In this document: positions 16,579-26,448 of the stretch, piece by piece | How the letters are laid out: each line of letters opens with the position of its first letter | How positions within the stretch are numbered: the first letter of the stretch is position 1 | Source: Micromonospora cremea | Lineage (GTDB): Bacteria; Actinomycetota; Actinomycetes; Mycobacteriales; Micromonosporaceae | DNA: 64,000 nt | Assembly (NCBI RefSeq): GCF_900143515.1 | Contig: NZ_FSQT01000001.1 | Coordinates: 1 to 64,000 of the forward strand | Reading direction: 5' to 3' | Program-made: the position numbers and the translations under genes | Notes under the pieces: generated by a model | What the model saw: the letters and a program-made list of their open reading frames with translations, nothing else | Database searches by the model: none | What the model was told of the DNA's origin: nothing

Positions 16579-17226
16579 TCACTGCGGCACTCTGGCCGCG
16601 CTCTCGTACGCCGCCGCTCGTGCGATCACCTCGGGGGTCGCGCGGGAGGGGTGGCCGCTGTCGAATGGCGGTTGTGGGTCGTACTCCATCCAGAGTTGGA
16701 CGGCCTCCGCGGTCGTCCGGTCGGTGAGGAGTTCGACGAGTCGCAGTCCCATGTCGATGCCACTGGACACACCGGCGGCCGTGATGATGCGTGCGTCCGG
16801 TTCTTCGACGACCCGTTGGTCCGTCGGCTCGGCGCCGAAGCGGATCAGCTCCGGCGCTGCGCGGTAGTGGCTGGTGCCCCGTCGTCCCCGAAGCAGGCCG
16901 GCGGCCCCCAGGAGGATCGAGCCGGAGCACACGGAGGTCGTCCACGTCGTCGTGTCGTGGATCCGCCTGATCCAGGCTGGCAGAGGCCCGGTGAGAGCCT
17001 GAATGGTCCCGGGTCCGCCCGGGACGACGAGAACGTCGGTCGCTTCGACGCCCTCGAGCGCGGACTCGGCCACGAAGGAGACCATCCCGCAGTCGTCCCG
17101 GACGGGACCGGGGCGTTCGGCGACCAGGACCACGTCAATGCCTGGGGTGAGGGCCAGTGGCTGGTAGACGCCGATGACGTCCAACGCGGTGAAACGCTCG
17201 TAGAGCGGGATGACGACATGGGTCAT
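16579..17226 (-). CDS. DJ-1/PfpI-family protein
   Basis: A 215-residue class I amidotransferase-fold protein with the nucleophile elbow SVCSGSILLGAAGLL (Cys at about residue 98) and the start HVVIPLYERFTALDVIGVYQPL. This subgroup includes isonitrile hydratase-like and chaperone/glyoxalase-like enzymes; the reaction here is unknown. A GGAAGG site precedes the ATG. The neighbouring regulator (17268-18224) contains the same fold fused to an AraC domain and is co-oriented 41 bp upstream, so the two are probably cotranscribed. Confidence 0.85.
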   Translation of the reverse strand: MTHVVIPLYERFTALDVIGVYQPLALTPGIDVVLVAERPGPVRDDCGMVSFVAESALEGVEATDVLVVPGGPGTIQALTGPLPAWIRRIHDTTTWTTSVCSGSILLGAAGLLRGRRGTSHYRAAPELIRFGAEPTDQRVVEEPDARIITAAGVSSGIDMGLRLVELLTDRTTAEAVQLWMEYDPQPPFDSGHPSRATPEVIARAAAYESAARVPQ

Positions 17227-17267
17227 GAGAGGTCCTTCCGGTGGGCGTGCTGGGCAGTTGTCCGCGG

Positions 17268-18224
17268 TCAGAGGGTCGAGAAGCGGGCGCGAAATGCGCC
17301 CGGGGTCGTGCCGAGTCGTTCGCCGAACACACGTCGGAGCGACTCGGCGGATCCGAACCCCGCCTTGGCCGCCACCGTGTCGAGGGCGAGGTCGGACTGC
17401 ACCAGCAGACGTTTGGCGGTCTCCAGGCGAAGCTCGGTGAGGTAACGCCCGACGGTGAGTCCCGTCTCACGGGCGAACAGACGCTGGAAGTGCCGGGGCG
17501 ACATGGCGAGCTGCGCGGCAAGGTCGTCGACCCGGTGTGTCGCGGCCGGATCGGCGTCGATGGCCCGCTGGGCGGCGGCCACCCGCTTCTCGGTGGCGCG
17601 CTCCAACCACACCGGGCCGGAGAACTGGGCCTGGTGTCCAGGGCGGTGCAGAAACATCACGAGCCAGCGGGCGATCTCCTGGGCGACCGGTGCTCCGTGA
17701 TCGGCGGCCACGACGGCCAGTGCCAGGTCGATTCCCGACGTGACACCACCGGAGGTCCACACCGGGCCGTCGTGTACGTAGAGGGCGTCGTGGTCGACGG
17801 TGATGTCGGAGAATCGCCGACCGAGATCCCGGGACACGGACCAGTGGGTGGCCACCCTGCGACCACTGACCAACCCGGCCCGCGCGCACAGGAACGCCCC
17901 GGAGCAGATCGACAACAACCGCGTGGGGCGGCACGCTTCCAACCAGGCAACGAGGTCGGCGTGCTGATCCTCGGCCGCCGCCGTGCGGCCACCGGGCACG
18001 ACGAGGGTGCCGGCCCTGACGGGTTCTCCGAGCGCATCGGCCACCATGACGAGGCCGCTCTCGGTCGCGACCTCGGGCTCCGTGCCCGCCAGCCTCAGGT
18101 CATACGCGGGGCGCTTACCGCGTGCCGTCCGGTACCGATTCGCTCCCGCCAGGACCTCCCATGGACCGGTGACATCGAGGGACTGCACGCCCGGAAAGGT
18201 GACGACGGTGACGCGCTCAGCCAT
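17268..18224 (-). CDS. GlxA-type transcriptional regulator (DJ-1 domain plus AraC HTH)
   Basis: A 318-residue regulator. Residues 1-190 are a DJ-1/PfpI domain (VTVVTFPGVQSLDVTGPWEVL; LLSICSGAFLCARAGLVSGR) and residues about 215-315 an AraC-type double helix-turn-helix (LAAQLAMSPRHFQRLFARETGLTVGRYL; DTVAAKAGFGSAESLRRVFGERLGTTPGAF). This is the GlxA/FtrA arrangement. ATG 18224 is chosen because the domain begins there (MAERVTVVTFPG); the frame stays open far upstream without homology. It is placed head to tail with the DJ-1 gene and likely regulates it. Confidence 0.88.
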   Translation of the reverse strand: MAERVTVVTFPGVQSLDVTGPWEVLAGANRYRTARGKRPAYDLRLAGTEPEVATESGLVMVADALGEPVRAGTLVVPGGRTAAAEDQHADLVAWLEACRPTRLLSICSGAFLCARAGLVSGRRVATHWSVSRDLGRRFSDITVDHDALYVHDGPVWTSGGVTSGIDLALAVVAADHGAPVAQEIARWLVMFLHRPGHQAQFSGPVWLERATEKRVAAAQRAIDADPAATHRVDDLAAQLAMSPRHFQRLFARETGLTVGRYLTELRLETAKRLLVQSDLALDTVAAKAGFGSAESLRRVFGERLGTTPGAFRARFSTL

Positions 18225-18309
18225 GAGCCCAGTCTGCAGGCGGGACCGCCGTGGCGCCATGACGTCATACCCATGGAAAGTGACACCACGGCCGTGCTGG
18301 ACGCCGGCG

Positions 18310-19707
18310 TCAGTCGAGGCGACCGGTGACGGCGAGCCGGCGGTACCAGTGCGCGCTGTCCTTCCAGGTGCGCTCCTGGGTGTCGTAGTCGACCCGGATG
18401 ATCCCGAACCGCCGGTCGTAGCCGTAGCCCCACTCGAAGTTGTCCAGCAGCGACCAGACGAAGTAGCCCCGGACGTCCGCGCCCTGCTCGCGGGCATCCG
18501 CCACGGCGGCGATGTGCCGGCGCAGGTAGTCGACCCGCCGCTCGTCGTGCACGCGGCCGTCGGCCGACACGACGTCGTCGAACGCCGCGCCGTTCTCGGT
18601 GATCATCAAGGGCTGGGCCGGATACTCCTGGTTCAGTCGCAGCAGCAGCCCGGTCAGCGCGGCCGGGTCGATGTTCCAGCCCATCGCCGTGTGCGGGCCC
18701 GGCTGAGGCAGGAAGTCGACATCGCCGGCGCCGACCCACGGTGAGTGCGCCGAGGCGCCGTGACCGTCGGCGTCCGAGCGGGTCGAATGTCCGTCCCAGG
18801 CCCGGACCAGGGTGCTGGAGTAGTAGTTGACCCCGAGCACGTCCAGCGGCACGCCGGCCACCTTCTCGTCACCGTCACGGACGAACGACCAGTCGGTGAC
18901 GCTCGCCGTGTCGGCCAGTAGATCCGCCGGGTACGCCCCGTTGAGCATCGGCCCGAGGAACGACCGGTTGGCCAGCGCGTCGATGCGCCGCACCGCGTCG
19001 GCGTCCGCCGGCGAGTCCGACTCCGGCCGGATCACGTGCAGGTTCAGCGTCACCGAGAGCTCCGCCGTCGGCGCCAGCTCCCGGACCACCCGGCCGGCCA
19101 GGCCGTGCGCCAGGTTGAGGTGGTGCACCGCGGCCAGTGCCGCCGCCGGTTCGGTACGCCCCGGCGCGTGCACGCCGGAGGCGTAGCCCAGGTACGCCGA
19201 GCACCACGGCTCGTTCAGCGTGGTCCAGGTGTGCACCCGGTCGCCGAGCGCGGCGACGATGCCGGCCGCGTACTCCTCGAAGCGCAGCGCGGTCTCCCGC
19301 ACCGGCCATCCGCCGGCGTCCTCCAGCTCCTGCGGCAGGTCCCAGTGGTACATCGTGGCGACCGGGCGAACCCCGCGCTCCAGCAGGCCGTCCACCAGCC
19401 GGGAGTAGAAGTCCAGGCCGGCCTGGTTGAAGCGGCCGGCGCCGCCCGGCTGCACGCGCGGCCAGGAGATGGAGAACCGGTACGCGCCCAGGCCCAGCTC
19501 GGCGATGTGGTCCAGGTCCTGCTGCCAGCGGTGGTAGTGGTCGGCGGCCACGTCACCGGTGTCGCCGTTGTAGGTCCGGCCGGGGGTGTGGCTGTAGGTG
19601 TCCCAGATGGACGGTCCGCGGCCATCCTCGGTGGCCGCGCCCTCGATCTGGTACGCCGCCGTGGCCGAGCCCCAGACGAAGCCCTCCGGGAAGGTGTGTG
19701 ACGTCAT
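18310..19707 (-). CDS. GH1 beta-glucosidase
   Basis: A 465-residue family 1 glycoside hydrolase. Both catalytic glutamates are visible: acid/base E166 in TLNEPW and nucleophile E371 in ITENGAAF. The N-terminal [19 protein letters not shown] and C-terminal [19 protein letters not shown] motifs are standard. No signal peptide, so it acts in the cytoplasm on imported oligosaccharide. The ATG overlaps the end of the GH31 gene (ATGA) and it is the last gene of the LacI-controlled operon. Pairing with an alpha-xylosidase suggests stepwise breakdown of xyloglucan-type or related oligosaccharides; this is inference. Confidence 0.92.
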   Translation of the reverse strand: MTSHTFPEGFVWGSATAAYQIEGAATEDGRGPSIWDTYSHTPGRTYNGDTGDVAADHYHRWQQDLDHIAELGLGAYRFSISWPRVQPGGAGRFNQAGLDFYSRLVDGLLERGVRPVATMYHWDLPQELEDAGGWPVRETALRFEEYAAGIVAALGDRVHTWTTLNEPWCSAYLGYASGVHAPGRTEPAAALAAVHHLNLAHGLAGRVVRELAPTAELSVTLNLHVIRPESDSPADADAVRRIDALANRSFLGPMLNGAYPADLLADTASVTDWSFVRDGDEKVAGVPLDVLGVNYYSSTLVRAWDGHSTRSDADGHGASAHSPWVGAGDVDFLPQPGPHTAMGWNIDPAALTGLLLRLNQEYPAQPLMITENGAAFDDVVSADGRVHDERRVDYLRRHIAAVADAREQGADVRGYFVWSLLDNFEWGYGYDRRFGIIRVDYDTQERTWKDSAHWYRRLAVTGRLD

Positions 19708-21944
19708 CGCGCCGTCACCTCCGTCCCGGCCACCACGCAGTGGTACGCCGACGAGGCGCCCGCCACCAGTTCTGCGGTGGCGACCCCGTCGCGGAAGCTC
19801 ACCTCGAACTCCGCGCCGGGCCCGTCCCCGGGCGCCGGTATCCGTACCCGTTGGCGTTGCCCCTCGGCCGGTGTGTAGAGCCGCAGCTGCACGCCGTCGG
19901 CCCAGTCGTAGTCGGGCCGGTCCGAGCGCGCCCCGAACGGGATGATCGCGCCCGGCCGGGCGAGCACCGGCACGCTGTCGAACTCGTGCTTCTCGGTGAC
20001 CCACGCCGGGCCGGTGAGCTGCGCGCCGGTGACCAGGTGCGTCCAGGTGCCGGCGGGCACGTAGAAGGTGACCTCCCCGTCGGCGCTGAGCACGGGCGCG
20101 ACCAGCACGTCGGAGCCGAGCATGTACTGCCGGTCAAGGTGTGCGGCGGCCGGGTCGTCCGGGAACTCCAGGATCATCGGCCGCATCATCGGGATGCCGT
20201 CGCGGTGCGCCTCCTGCGCCGCGGCCGCCAGGTACGGCATCAGGCTGAGCTTGAGCCGGGTGAAGTGCCGCAGCACGTCGACCGCCTCGTCGTCGTACGC
20301 CCACGGCACCCGGTACGAGCCGGAGCCGTGCAGCCGCGAGTGCGAGGAGAGCAGCCCGAAGGCGATCCACCGCTTGAACACGGCCGGGTCGGGGGTGCCC
20401 TCGAAGCCGCCGATGTCGTGGCTCCAGTAGCCGAAGCCGGACGCCGCCAGGGACAGCCCGCCGCGCAGCGACTCGGCCATCGCGACGAACGTGGACTCGC
20501 AGTCGCCGCCCCAGTGCACCGGGAACTGCTGCCCTCCGGTGGTGGCCGAGCGGGCGAACAGCACCGCCTCGCCCTCCCCGCGTTCGGCCTCCAGCAGCTC
20601 GAAGACCGCCTTGTTGTAGAGGTACGAGTAGTAGTTGTGCATCCGCTGCGGGTCCGAGCCGTCGTGCCACACCACGTCGGTCGGGATGCGCTCACCGAAG
20701 TCGGTCTTGAAGCAGTCGACGCCCATGTCCAGCAGCGCCTTGAGCTTGCCGGTGAACCAGCGGACCGCGTCCGGGTTGGTGAAGTCGACCAGCGCCATGC
20801 CGGCCTGCCACTTGTCCCACTGCCAGACCGACCCGTCCGGGTTGCGCACCAGGTAGCCGGCCTGCCGGCCCTCCTCGAACAGGTACGAGCGCTGCGCGAT
20901 GTACGGGTTGATCCAGACGCACACCTTCAGGTCACGCTCGTGCAGCCGGCGCAGCATCCCCTCCGGGTCCGGGAAGGTCGCCGGGTCCCAGACGAAGTCG
21001 ACCCAGTGGAACTGGCGCATCCAGAAGCAGTCGAAGTGGAACACCGACAGCGGCAGGTCCCGCTCGGCCATCCCGTCGACGAACTCGGTCACCGTCTTCT
21101 CGTCGTACGAGGTGGTGAACGACGTGGACAGCCACAGCCCGTAGGACCAGGCGGGGACCCGGGCCGGGCGGCCGGTCAGCGCGGTGTAGCGGCGCAGCAC
21201 GTCCTTCGGGGTGGGCCCGTCGATGACGTAGTAGGTGAGGGACTGCCCCTCGACGCTGAACTGGGTCTGCGTGACGACCTCCGAGCCGACCTCGAACGAC
21301 ACGTGCTCCGGGTGGTCCACGAACACCCCGTAGCCGGCGCTGCTGAGGTAGAACGGCACGTTCTTGTACGCCTGCTCGCTGGCGGTGCCCCCGTCGGCGT
21401 TCCAGATGTCCACGGTCTGGCCGTTCTTCACGAACGGGCCGAACCGCTCGCCCAGCCCGTACACCGTCTCGCCGACGCCGAGGGCGAGCCGCTCGTGCAC
21501 GTGCCGGCGGCCCTCGCCGTCGGTGACGACGCCGACGCTGCGCCCGGTGGACGCGGTGACCACCCGATCGCCGTGCAGGAAGTCGACCCGCCACCCGTCG
21601 ATGAGCGCGACCCGGGCGGTCAACTCGCCGGTGGTCAGCGACGCGCTGATCCCGGTGATGTCGACGGTGACCGGATGCTCGTCGTCGGTGGCCAGCCCGA
21701 AGTGGGGCTCGCGGGGCAGCCCGCCGCTGTGGTGGTTGATGGTCACGCCGACGACGCCCGGAGCGGGGGAGAAGAACCGGACGGTGACGACGGGCCGGTT
21801 GAGGGTGTCGCCCCGCCCGGTGATGTGGCCGGCCGGCGCGAAGACGGTGAAGCCGCGCTCGTCCGGCTCGACCGATTCGACTGTGCCGGGGCGCAGCACG
21901 CTGACGCCGGGGCGCAGTTGCCAGTACCCGTCGGTGAACTTCAC
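19704..21944 (-). CDS. yicI: GH31 alpha-xylosidase (YicI-like)
   Basis: A 746-residue GH31 enzyme very close in layout to E. coli YicI: nucleophile D415 in [12 protein letters not shown] and acid/base D481 in HWGGDCEST (416 and 482 in YicI), with the YicI-type opening [14 protein letters not shown] and the [19 protein letters not shown] block. It releases alpha-linked xylose from the non-reducing end of isoprimeverose-type sugars. Cytoplasmic, no signal peptide. The GTG start at 21944 lies 7 bases after GCAGGAG and overlaps the upstream permease stop (GTGA). A high-confidence family call; xylose versus glucose preference is inferred from the KTDFGE context. Confidence 0.9.
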   Translation of the reverse strand: MKFTDGYWQLRPGVSVLRPGTVESVEPDERGFTVFAPAGHITGRGDTLNRPVVTVRFFSPAPGVVGVTINHHSGGLPREPHFGLATDDEHPVTVDITGISASLTTGELTARVALIDGWRVDFLHGDRVVTASTGRSVGVVTDGEGRRHVHERLALGVGETVYGLGERFGPFVKNGQTVDIWNADGGTASEQAYKNVPFYLSSAGYGVFVDHPEHVSFEVGSEVVTQTQFSVEGQSLTYYVIDGPTPKDVLRRYTALTGRPARVPAWSYGLWLSTSFTTSYDEKTVTEFVDGMAERDLPLSVFHFDCFWMRQFHWVDFVWDPATFPDPEGMLRRLHERDLKVCVWINPYIAQRSYLFEEGRQAGYLVRNPDGSVWQWDKWQAGMALVDFTNPDAVRWFTGKLKALLDMGVDCFKTDFGERIPTDVVWHDGSDPQRMHNYYSYLYNKAVFELLEAERGEGEAVLFARSATTGGQQFPVHWGGDCESTFVAMAESLRGGLSLAASGFGYWSHDIGGFEGTPDPAVFKRWIAFGLLSSHSRLHGSGSYRVPWAYDDEAVDVLRHFTRLKLSLMPYLAAAAQEAHRDGIPMMRPMILEFPDDPAAAHLDRQYMLGSDVLVAPVLSADGEVTFYVPAGTWTHLVTGAQLTGPAWVTEKHEFDSVPVLARPGAIIPFGARSDRPDYDWADGVQLRLYTPAEGQRQRVRIPAPGDGPGAEFEVSFRDGVATAELVAGASSAYHCVVAGTEVTAR

Positions 21945-22837
21945 TTCTCGGCTCCTGCCGTGATGCCACGCGCGAGAGTGCGCTGGAAGATGAGGAAGAA
22001 GATGATGGCCGGCACCAGGCTGATCAGCGCGCCGGCGTTGGTGGTCGGCGCGTCCATCAGGCGGTCGCCCTGCAACGACGCGAGCGCGACCGGGATGGTC
22101 TGCGTCTGGTTGTCGATCAGCATGACCAGCGGGATCAGGAACTCGTTCCAGGTCCAGATGAAGAAGAAGATGAGCAGCACCGCGAGGGTGGGCCGCAGGT
22201 TGGGGAAGACCACCCGCCACAGCACCGTCCACTTGCCGGCGCCGTCCAGCGAGGCGGCCTCGAGCAGCGAGCGCGGGAACGTGCTCAGCACCGAGGCGAG
22301 CAGGTAGGTGCCGAACGCGCTCTGGATCACGGTGAAGATGATGATCACCGAGAGTCGGGTGTTGTAGAGGCCGATCTCCTTGGCCACGTAGTAGAGCGGG
22401 TAGATCAGCGCTTCCTGCGGCAGCATGTTGGCCAGCAGGAAGAGCCCGACGATCCAGAGCCGGCCGCGGACCCGGCCGATGCCGAGCGCGTACGCGTTGA
22501 GCAGCGAGACGACGACGCCGAGCACCGCCACGGAGCCGGCGATGAGCGCCGAGTTCCACAGCTTCAACGGGAAGTTCACCGTGGTCCAGTACGTCCGCAG
22601 ACCCTTGGTGTAGAACTCCGTCGGCCAGCTCAACGGCCCGCCCGAGGAGTAGTCGGTCGGCGACTTGAACGCGTTGAGCAGCATGAACGCGAACGGCACC
22701 AGCATGGCGAGCGCGGCGAGCGTGACCAGGGCGAGCACCACCCAGCGGGCGGCGCCGCGGCGGTGCCGGTCGCGGTTCGGCCTGTTCCGGCGCGGAGTCA
22801 CCACCGCGCTCTCGGTCGGGATGAGCGTGACGGCCAT
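21941..22837 (-). CDS. Sugar ABC permease (MalG class)
   Basis: A 298-residue permease with six membrane segments and the EAA loop SLLEAASLDGAGKWTVLWRV. It begins with a basic tail (about 30 residues, RRNRPNRDRHRRGAARW) before the first segment. One base separates it from the upstream permease and it overlaps the GH31 gene, so the importer and hydrolases are made together. It should deliver the oligosaccharide that the GH31 and GH1 enzymes cleave. No ATPase gene is present in the operon; a shared MsiK-like ATPase is expected. Confidence 0.88.
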   Translation of the reverse strand: MAVTLIPTESAVVTPRRNRPNRDRHRRGAARWVVLALVTLAALAMLVPFAFMLLNAFKSPTDYSSGGPLSWPTEFYTKGLRTYWTTVNFPLKLWNSALIAGSVAVLGVVVSLLNAYALGIGRVRGRLWIVGLFLLANMLPQEALIYPLYYVAKEIGLYNTRLSVIIIFTVIQSAFGTYLLASVLSTFPRSLLEAASLDGAGKWTVLWRVVFPNLRPTLAVLLIFFFIWTWNEFLIPLVMLIDNQTQTIPVALASLQGDRLMDAPTTNAGALISLVPAIIFFLIFQRTLARGITAGAEK

Positions 22838-22838
22838 C

Positions 22839-23804
22839 TCAGAACCCCCGGTCCCGGCGCTCGCTGCGGGCCTGCATCCAGATGAAGACCACCGCCACCA
22901 CGACGATGATCAGTGTGAGCACCGTGGAGATCGCGGAGCCGTAGCCGACCTGGAGCTTCTTGAAGAACGTGTAGTACGCGAAGTACGACGGAACGTTGGT
23001 GGCGTTCTCCGGGCCGCCCCGGGTGAGGGCGAAGATCGGCCCGAACACCTTCAGAGCGGCGATGGTGCAGGTCAGGGCCACCACGAAGGTCTCCGGCCGG
23101 ATCTGCGGGAGGGTGATCGCCCGGAACCGGTGGACCCAGTTCGCGCCGTCGACCTCGGCCGCCTCGTACAACTCCGGGTCGACCCGTTGCAGCGCCGCCA
23201 TGAAGACGACCACCGGGTAGCCGATCTGCACCCAGATCATCACCGCCATCACGCTGGGCAGGGCGGTGCCCGGGTCGCCGAGCCAGTCGTGGCGTAGCGC
23301 GCCGAGACCGACCGCGTCGAGCAGGCTGTTGAACGCCCCGTCGGGGCGCAGGATCCAGCCCCAGACGATGCCGGCCACCACGACGGGCAGCACCTGCGGG
23401 AGGTAGAACGCGGCCCGCAGCGCGGCGGCGGTGCGCGGCCGGAAGCGGCGGCCGATGACGTCGAAGAGCACCGAGGCGAGCACCAGCCCGAGCAGGGTGG
23501 GTGCCACCACCATCGCGACGAGCATCGCCACGGTGTTCCGGAACGACGCCCAGAACACCTCGTCGTGCAGCAACTGCCGGTAGTTGTCCAGGCCGACCCA
23601 GGTGGGATCGCCGACCCCGGACCACTTGGTCAGCGACAGGTATCCGGTGCCGACCAGCGGCGCGCCGATGACCAGGATGAAGAGCACCGATCCGGGGAGC
23701 AGATAGAGCCAGTACGCCGCGTTGCGGCCGCGACGACGTCCACGGCCGGGTGGAGGCTGGGTCGGGGTCGCCGCCGGGGCGGCGACGGTCTCGGAGACTG
23801 CCAT
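22839..23804 (-). CDS. Sugar ABC permease (MalF class)
   Basis: A 321-residue permease beginning MAVSETVAAP with a basic GRGRRRGRN stretch before membrane segment 1; the EAA loop is ELYEAAEVDGANWVHRFRAI. ATG 23804 is chosen because GGAAGGA precedes it; longer in-frame extensions are unlike the family. It lies 67 bp after the binding protein gene in the same operon. Confidence 0.88.
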   Translation of the reverse strand: MAVSETVAAPAATPTQPPPGRGRRRGRNAAYWLYLLPGSVLFILVIGAPLVGTGYLSLTKWSGVGDPTWVGLDNYRQLLHDEVFWASFRNTVAMLVAMVVAPTLLGLVLASVLFDVIGRRFRPRTAAALRAAFYLPQVLPVVVAGIVWGWILRPDGAFNSLLDAVGLGALRHDWLGDPGTALPSVMAVMIWVQIGYPVVVFMAALQRVDPELYEAAEVDGANWVHRFRAITLPQIRPETFVVALTCTIAALKVFGPIFALTRGGPENATNVPSYFAYYTFFKKLQVGYGSAISTVLTLIIVVVAVVFIWMQARSERRDRGF

Positions 23805-23871
23805 GGAAGATCCTTCCCGGTGGAGCGGGCGGGCGCCCCGGTCGTGCCGGTCGCGCCCGCCGCTCGCCGTG

Positions 23872-25176
23872 TCACTTGCCGGTGATCTCCTTGACGCCGT
23901 CGGCATACGGCTTGGCGATCGAGTCGAGTACCTGGTCGGGCGACTTGGATCCGTTGATCAGGCCCTGGAAGCCGGAGACCAGCACGTCGTAGTAGCCGGG
24001 AACCGGCCAGTCCGGGTAGAAGGCCAGGCCGTCCTGCTTGCTGACCGTGTTGAAGTCCTCGATCAGCTTCCGGTCCTTCGGGTCACTGATCTTCGCCGGG
24101 TCACCGGCGACCGGGACGCCGCCGTTGTTGCCGATCAGGTCCTGGATCTCCGGACGCAGGGTGATGTCGATGAAGTCGTACGCCAGGCCCTTGGCCTTGC
24201 TGGTTTCCGGGACCACCCACAGGTTGCCGGACGAGCCGGCCTGCAGGGTGTTGCCGGGGAAGAGGAAGGTGTCCCAGTTGGCCTTCATCTCGGCCTTGAA
24301 CCGGCCGTACCACCAGCTACCGGAGACGATCATGGGGGTCTTGCCGCCGATGAACGCAGTGCCCATGTCCTCGGCCTTCAGGCTCGCCGAGTTCTTCGCG
24401 ACGTAGCCCTTCTTCACCCAGTCGGCGAAGGTGTCCGCGCCGTACTTCAGCGGGTCGGCCGTGAAGTCCACCGGGTTCTTGTAGAGCTGGTAGTTGTCGA
24501 CGAACTGCCGGTCCGCCTTGGCCAGCGCCAGCTGGTAGAAGAGCTGACCGGCCGGGTACTCGGCGCCGGCCATGCCCAGTGGGGCGACGCCCTTACCGAC
24601 GAAGGTGTCCATCGCGGCGGTCATCTCCGCCATGCTGGTCGGCACCTTCACGCCGTACTTGGCGAAGAGGTCCTTGTTGTAGTAGACCGTGACGTACTCG
24701 CCGTAGTTCGGTACGCCGAACCAGTTGCCCGAGCCCATCACGCCCTTGTCGCTGTAGCGGGCAGTGGTCTGCAGGCTGGGGCTGAGCTTGCCGGCCCAGC
24801 CGCGCTTGTCGGCCTCGGCGCTCAGGTCGGTGAGCAGGCCCTGGGAGGAGAGCAGGCCCGCGGTCGCGTTGCCCTTGTTGTACTCCATGATGTCCGGGCC
24901 TTCGGACGAGTTGATGATCATGCCGGCGTTCTGCTGGATCTGCTCGAACGCCTTGCGCTCGAAGCGCACCTCGACGCCGGGGTGCTCGGCCTTGAAGATC
25001 TCGATCGCCCGGTCCCAGGCGACCCCCATGGCGCTGTTGGCGCTCTCGTAGTGCCAGAGCTTGAGCGTCTTGGCCCCGCTGTCGTCCCCGCTGTCACCAC
25101 CGCCGCACGCGGCCACGGTGGTCGTCGCGGTCGCCGCCAGGGCGATCGCGGCGACGATCCGGCGGAATCGCTGCAT
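23872..25176 (-). CDS. Sugar-binding lipoprotein of the GH31/GH1 operon
   Basis: A 434-residue solute-binding protein with a Sec signal peptide and lipobox VAAC (Cys24), followed by a GGGDSGDD linker and the type 1 fold (TLKLWHYESANSAMGVAWDRAIEIFKAEHPGVEV). A strong GAGGAGG site precedes the ATG. It is the second gene after the LacI regulator; the 85-bp gap shows no clear separate promoter or operator, so it is probably cotranscribed with the regulator. The ligand is inferred from the downstream alpha-xylosidase and beta-glucosidase. Confidence 0.88.
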   Translation of the reverse strand: MQRFRRIVAAIALAATATTTVAACGGGDSGDDSGAKTLKLWHYESANSAMGVAWDRAIEIFKAEHPGVEVRFERKAFEQIQQNAGMIINSSEGPDIMEYNKGNATAGLLSSQGLLTDLSAEADKRGWAGKLSPSLQTTARYSDKGVMGSGNWFGVPNYGEYVTVYYNKDLFAKYGVKVPTSMAEMTAAMDTFVGKGVAPLGMAGAEYPAGQLFYQLALAKADRQFVDNYQLYKNPVDFTADPLKYGADTFADWVKKGYVAKNSASLKAEDMGTAFIGGKTPMIVSGSWWYGRFKAEMKANWDTFLFPGNTLQAGSSGNLWVVPETSKAKGLAYDFIDITLRPEIQDLIGNNGGVPVAGDPAKISDPKDRKLIEDFNTVSKQDGLAFYPDWPVPGYYDVLVSGFQGLINGSKSPDQVLDSIAKPYADGVKEITGK

Positions 25177-25261
25177 TGCTATCCTCCTCGTTGAGTATCT
25201 AGCCGGTACTGCACTGGGCCCGTCGTCGCGTTGCAGCGCGGCGGCGGGCCGTTTTCGCTGG

Positions 25262-26320
25262 TCAGCCCCCGTCGGTCGGCGGCCGCCCGGGTGTGTCCGG
25301 TGCTGGCCGTCGTGGCACGGCGGTCGATCCCCGGGTCTCCAGAGCGCAGGGCAGCAGTTGCTGATGGCGCTCGTCGCCCGGACCGTCCAGGTGGCGCAGC
25401 AGCGCCTCGATCGCGATCCGCCCCATGGCCGAACCGGGCGAGGTCATCGCGGTCAGCGCCGGGGTGGCCAGCTCGGCGACCTGCGGCGAGGTGACCATCG
25501 AGACGACCGAGACGTCGTCGGGCACCGAGAGCCCCCGGCCGGTCAGCTCGCCGAGGATGCCGAAGATCGCGGTCTCGTTCATGGCCAGCACGGCGGTCAG
25601 CTCCGGGGCCTGCGCGAACGCGGCGGCCAGGGCGGCCCGCCCACCGGCGGCGCTGTCCTCGGCGGGGATCATCACCGGCTCCAGGCCGTGTCCGGCCATC
25701 GCCGCGACGAAGGCGTCCCGGGTGCGCAGCGCGGGTCCGTAGCCGCTGGCCAGGGTGGCGGCCGAGTGGTTGACGTAGACGATGCTCCGGTGGCCCAGGC
25801 CGACCAGGTGGGCGACGGCCTCCCGCACGGTCTGCTCGAAGTCGATGTCGACGTAGGAGAGCCCGCTGGTGTCGCCGGTGCGGCCGATCAACACCAGCGG
25901 GACGCCCGCGTCCCGCAGGACGGTGACCCGCTCGTCGGCGAGCTGCACCTCCATCAGCACGACGCCGTCGAGCATCCGTTGGCTGGCCAGTCGCCGCAGG
26001 TCGTCGAGGTCGCCGCCACCGACGGGGGAGAGCACCAGGTGGTAGCCGGCGGCGCTGGCCGCGGCGGCGGCGCCGGTGACGAAGGCGGTCTCGGTCGCGC
26101 CCAGGCCGCGCTCGTCCATCGGCATCAGCAGGCCCAGGATCCGGCTGCGCCGGCTGGCCAGGCCACGGGCCATCGCGTTGGGCTGGTAGTCGAGCTCGGC
26201 CATGGCGGCGAGCACCTTGTCCCGGGTGGCCTGGGAGATCGGCCGCGTGCCGGTGAGCACGTACGACACGGTGCTGACCGAGACCCGGGCGAGGCGGGCG
26301 ACGTCGTGCATGGTGGCCAC
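25262..26320 (-). CDS. LacI-family repressor of the GH31/GH1 operon
   Basis: A 352-residue LacI/GalR regulator: helix-turn-helix and hinge (MHDVARLARVSVSTVSYVLTG, PNAMARGLASRRS) then a periplasmic-binding-protein-like sensor domain (ILGLLMPMDERGLG; AVLAMNETAIFGILGEL). GTG 26320 is favoured because GGAGGAGG lies 6 bases upstream. Two tandem operators of the LacI type lie at 26365-26391 directly upstream, so autoregulation and control of the whole six-gene operon are likely, with a sugar as inducer. The C-terminal 25 residues are Pro/Arg-rich and beyond the conserved fold. Confidence 0.9.
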   Translation of the reverse strand: MATMHDVARLARVSVSTVSYVLTGTRPISQATRDKVLAAMAELDYQPNAMARGLASRRSRILGLLMPMDERGLGATETAFVTGAAAAASAAGYHLVLSPVGGGDLDDLRRLASQRMLDGVVLMEVQLADERVTVLRDAGVPLVLIGRTGDTSGLSYVDIDFEQTVREAVAHLVGLGHRSIVYVNHSAATLASGYGPALRTRDAFVAAMAGHGLEPVMIPAEDSAAGGRAALAAAFAQAPELTAVLAMNETAIFGILGELTGRGLSVPDDVSVVSMVTSPQVAELATPALTAMTSPGSAMGRIAIEALLRHLDGPGDERHQQLLPCALETRGSTAVPRRPAPDTPGRPPTDGG

Positions 26321-26364
26321 CGCGCACCTCCTCCGGCCCGGCGTGGGATCGCTCCCGGATGATC

Positions 26365-26391
26365 GTCGAAGCGTTTCGACGAAGCGTTTCG
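26365..26391. promoter_or_regulatory. Two overlapping LacI-type operators
   Basis: The 12-bp near-palindrome CGAAGCGTTTCG occurs twice, at 26367-26378 and 26380-26391, with centres 13 bp apart; the first is extended to GTCGAA...TTCGAC (26365-26380). This matches the usual LacI/GalR half-site pattern. The pair covers the expected transcription start on the minus strand, so bound repressor would block initiation. Confidence 0.8.
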
Positions 26392-26395
26392 ACAG

Positions 26396-26425
26396 ACGCT
26401 AGGCCACCTGTTACGGCGACGTCAA
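26396..26425 (-). promoter_or_regulatory. Promoter of the LacI/GH31/GH1 operon
   Basis: On the minus strand TTGACG (26425-26420) and TAGCGT (26401-26396) are separated by 18 bp, a good sigma-70-like promoter. The LacI-type operators begin a few bases downstream. A further imperfect inverted repeat, CCGATGTC-GAAA-GACGTCGG, lies upstream at 26429-26448. Confidence 0.7.
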
Positions 26426-26448
26426 TAGCCGATGTCGAAAGACGTCGG

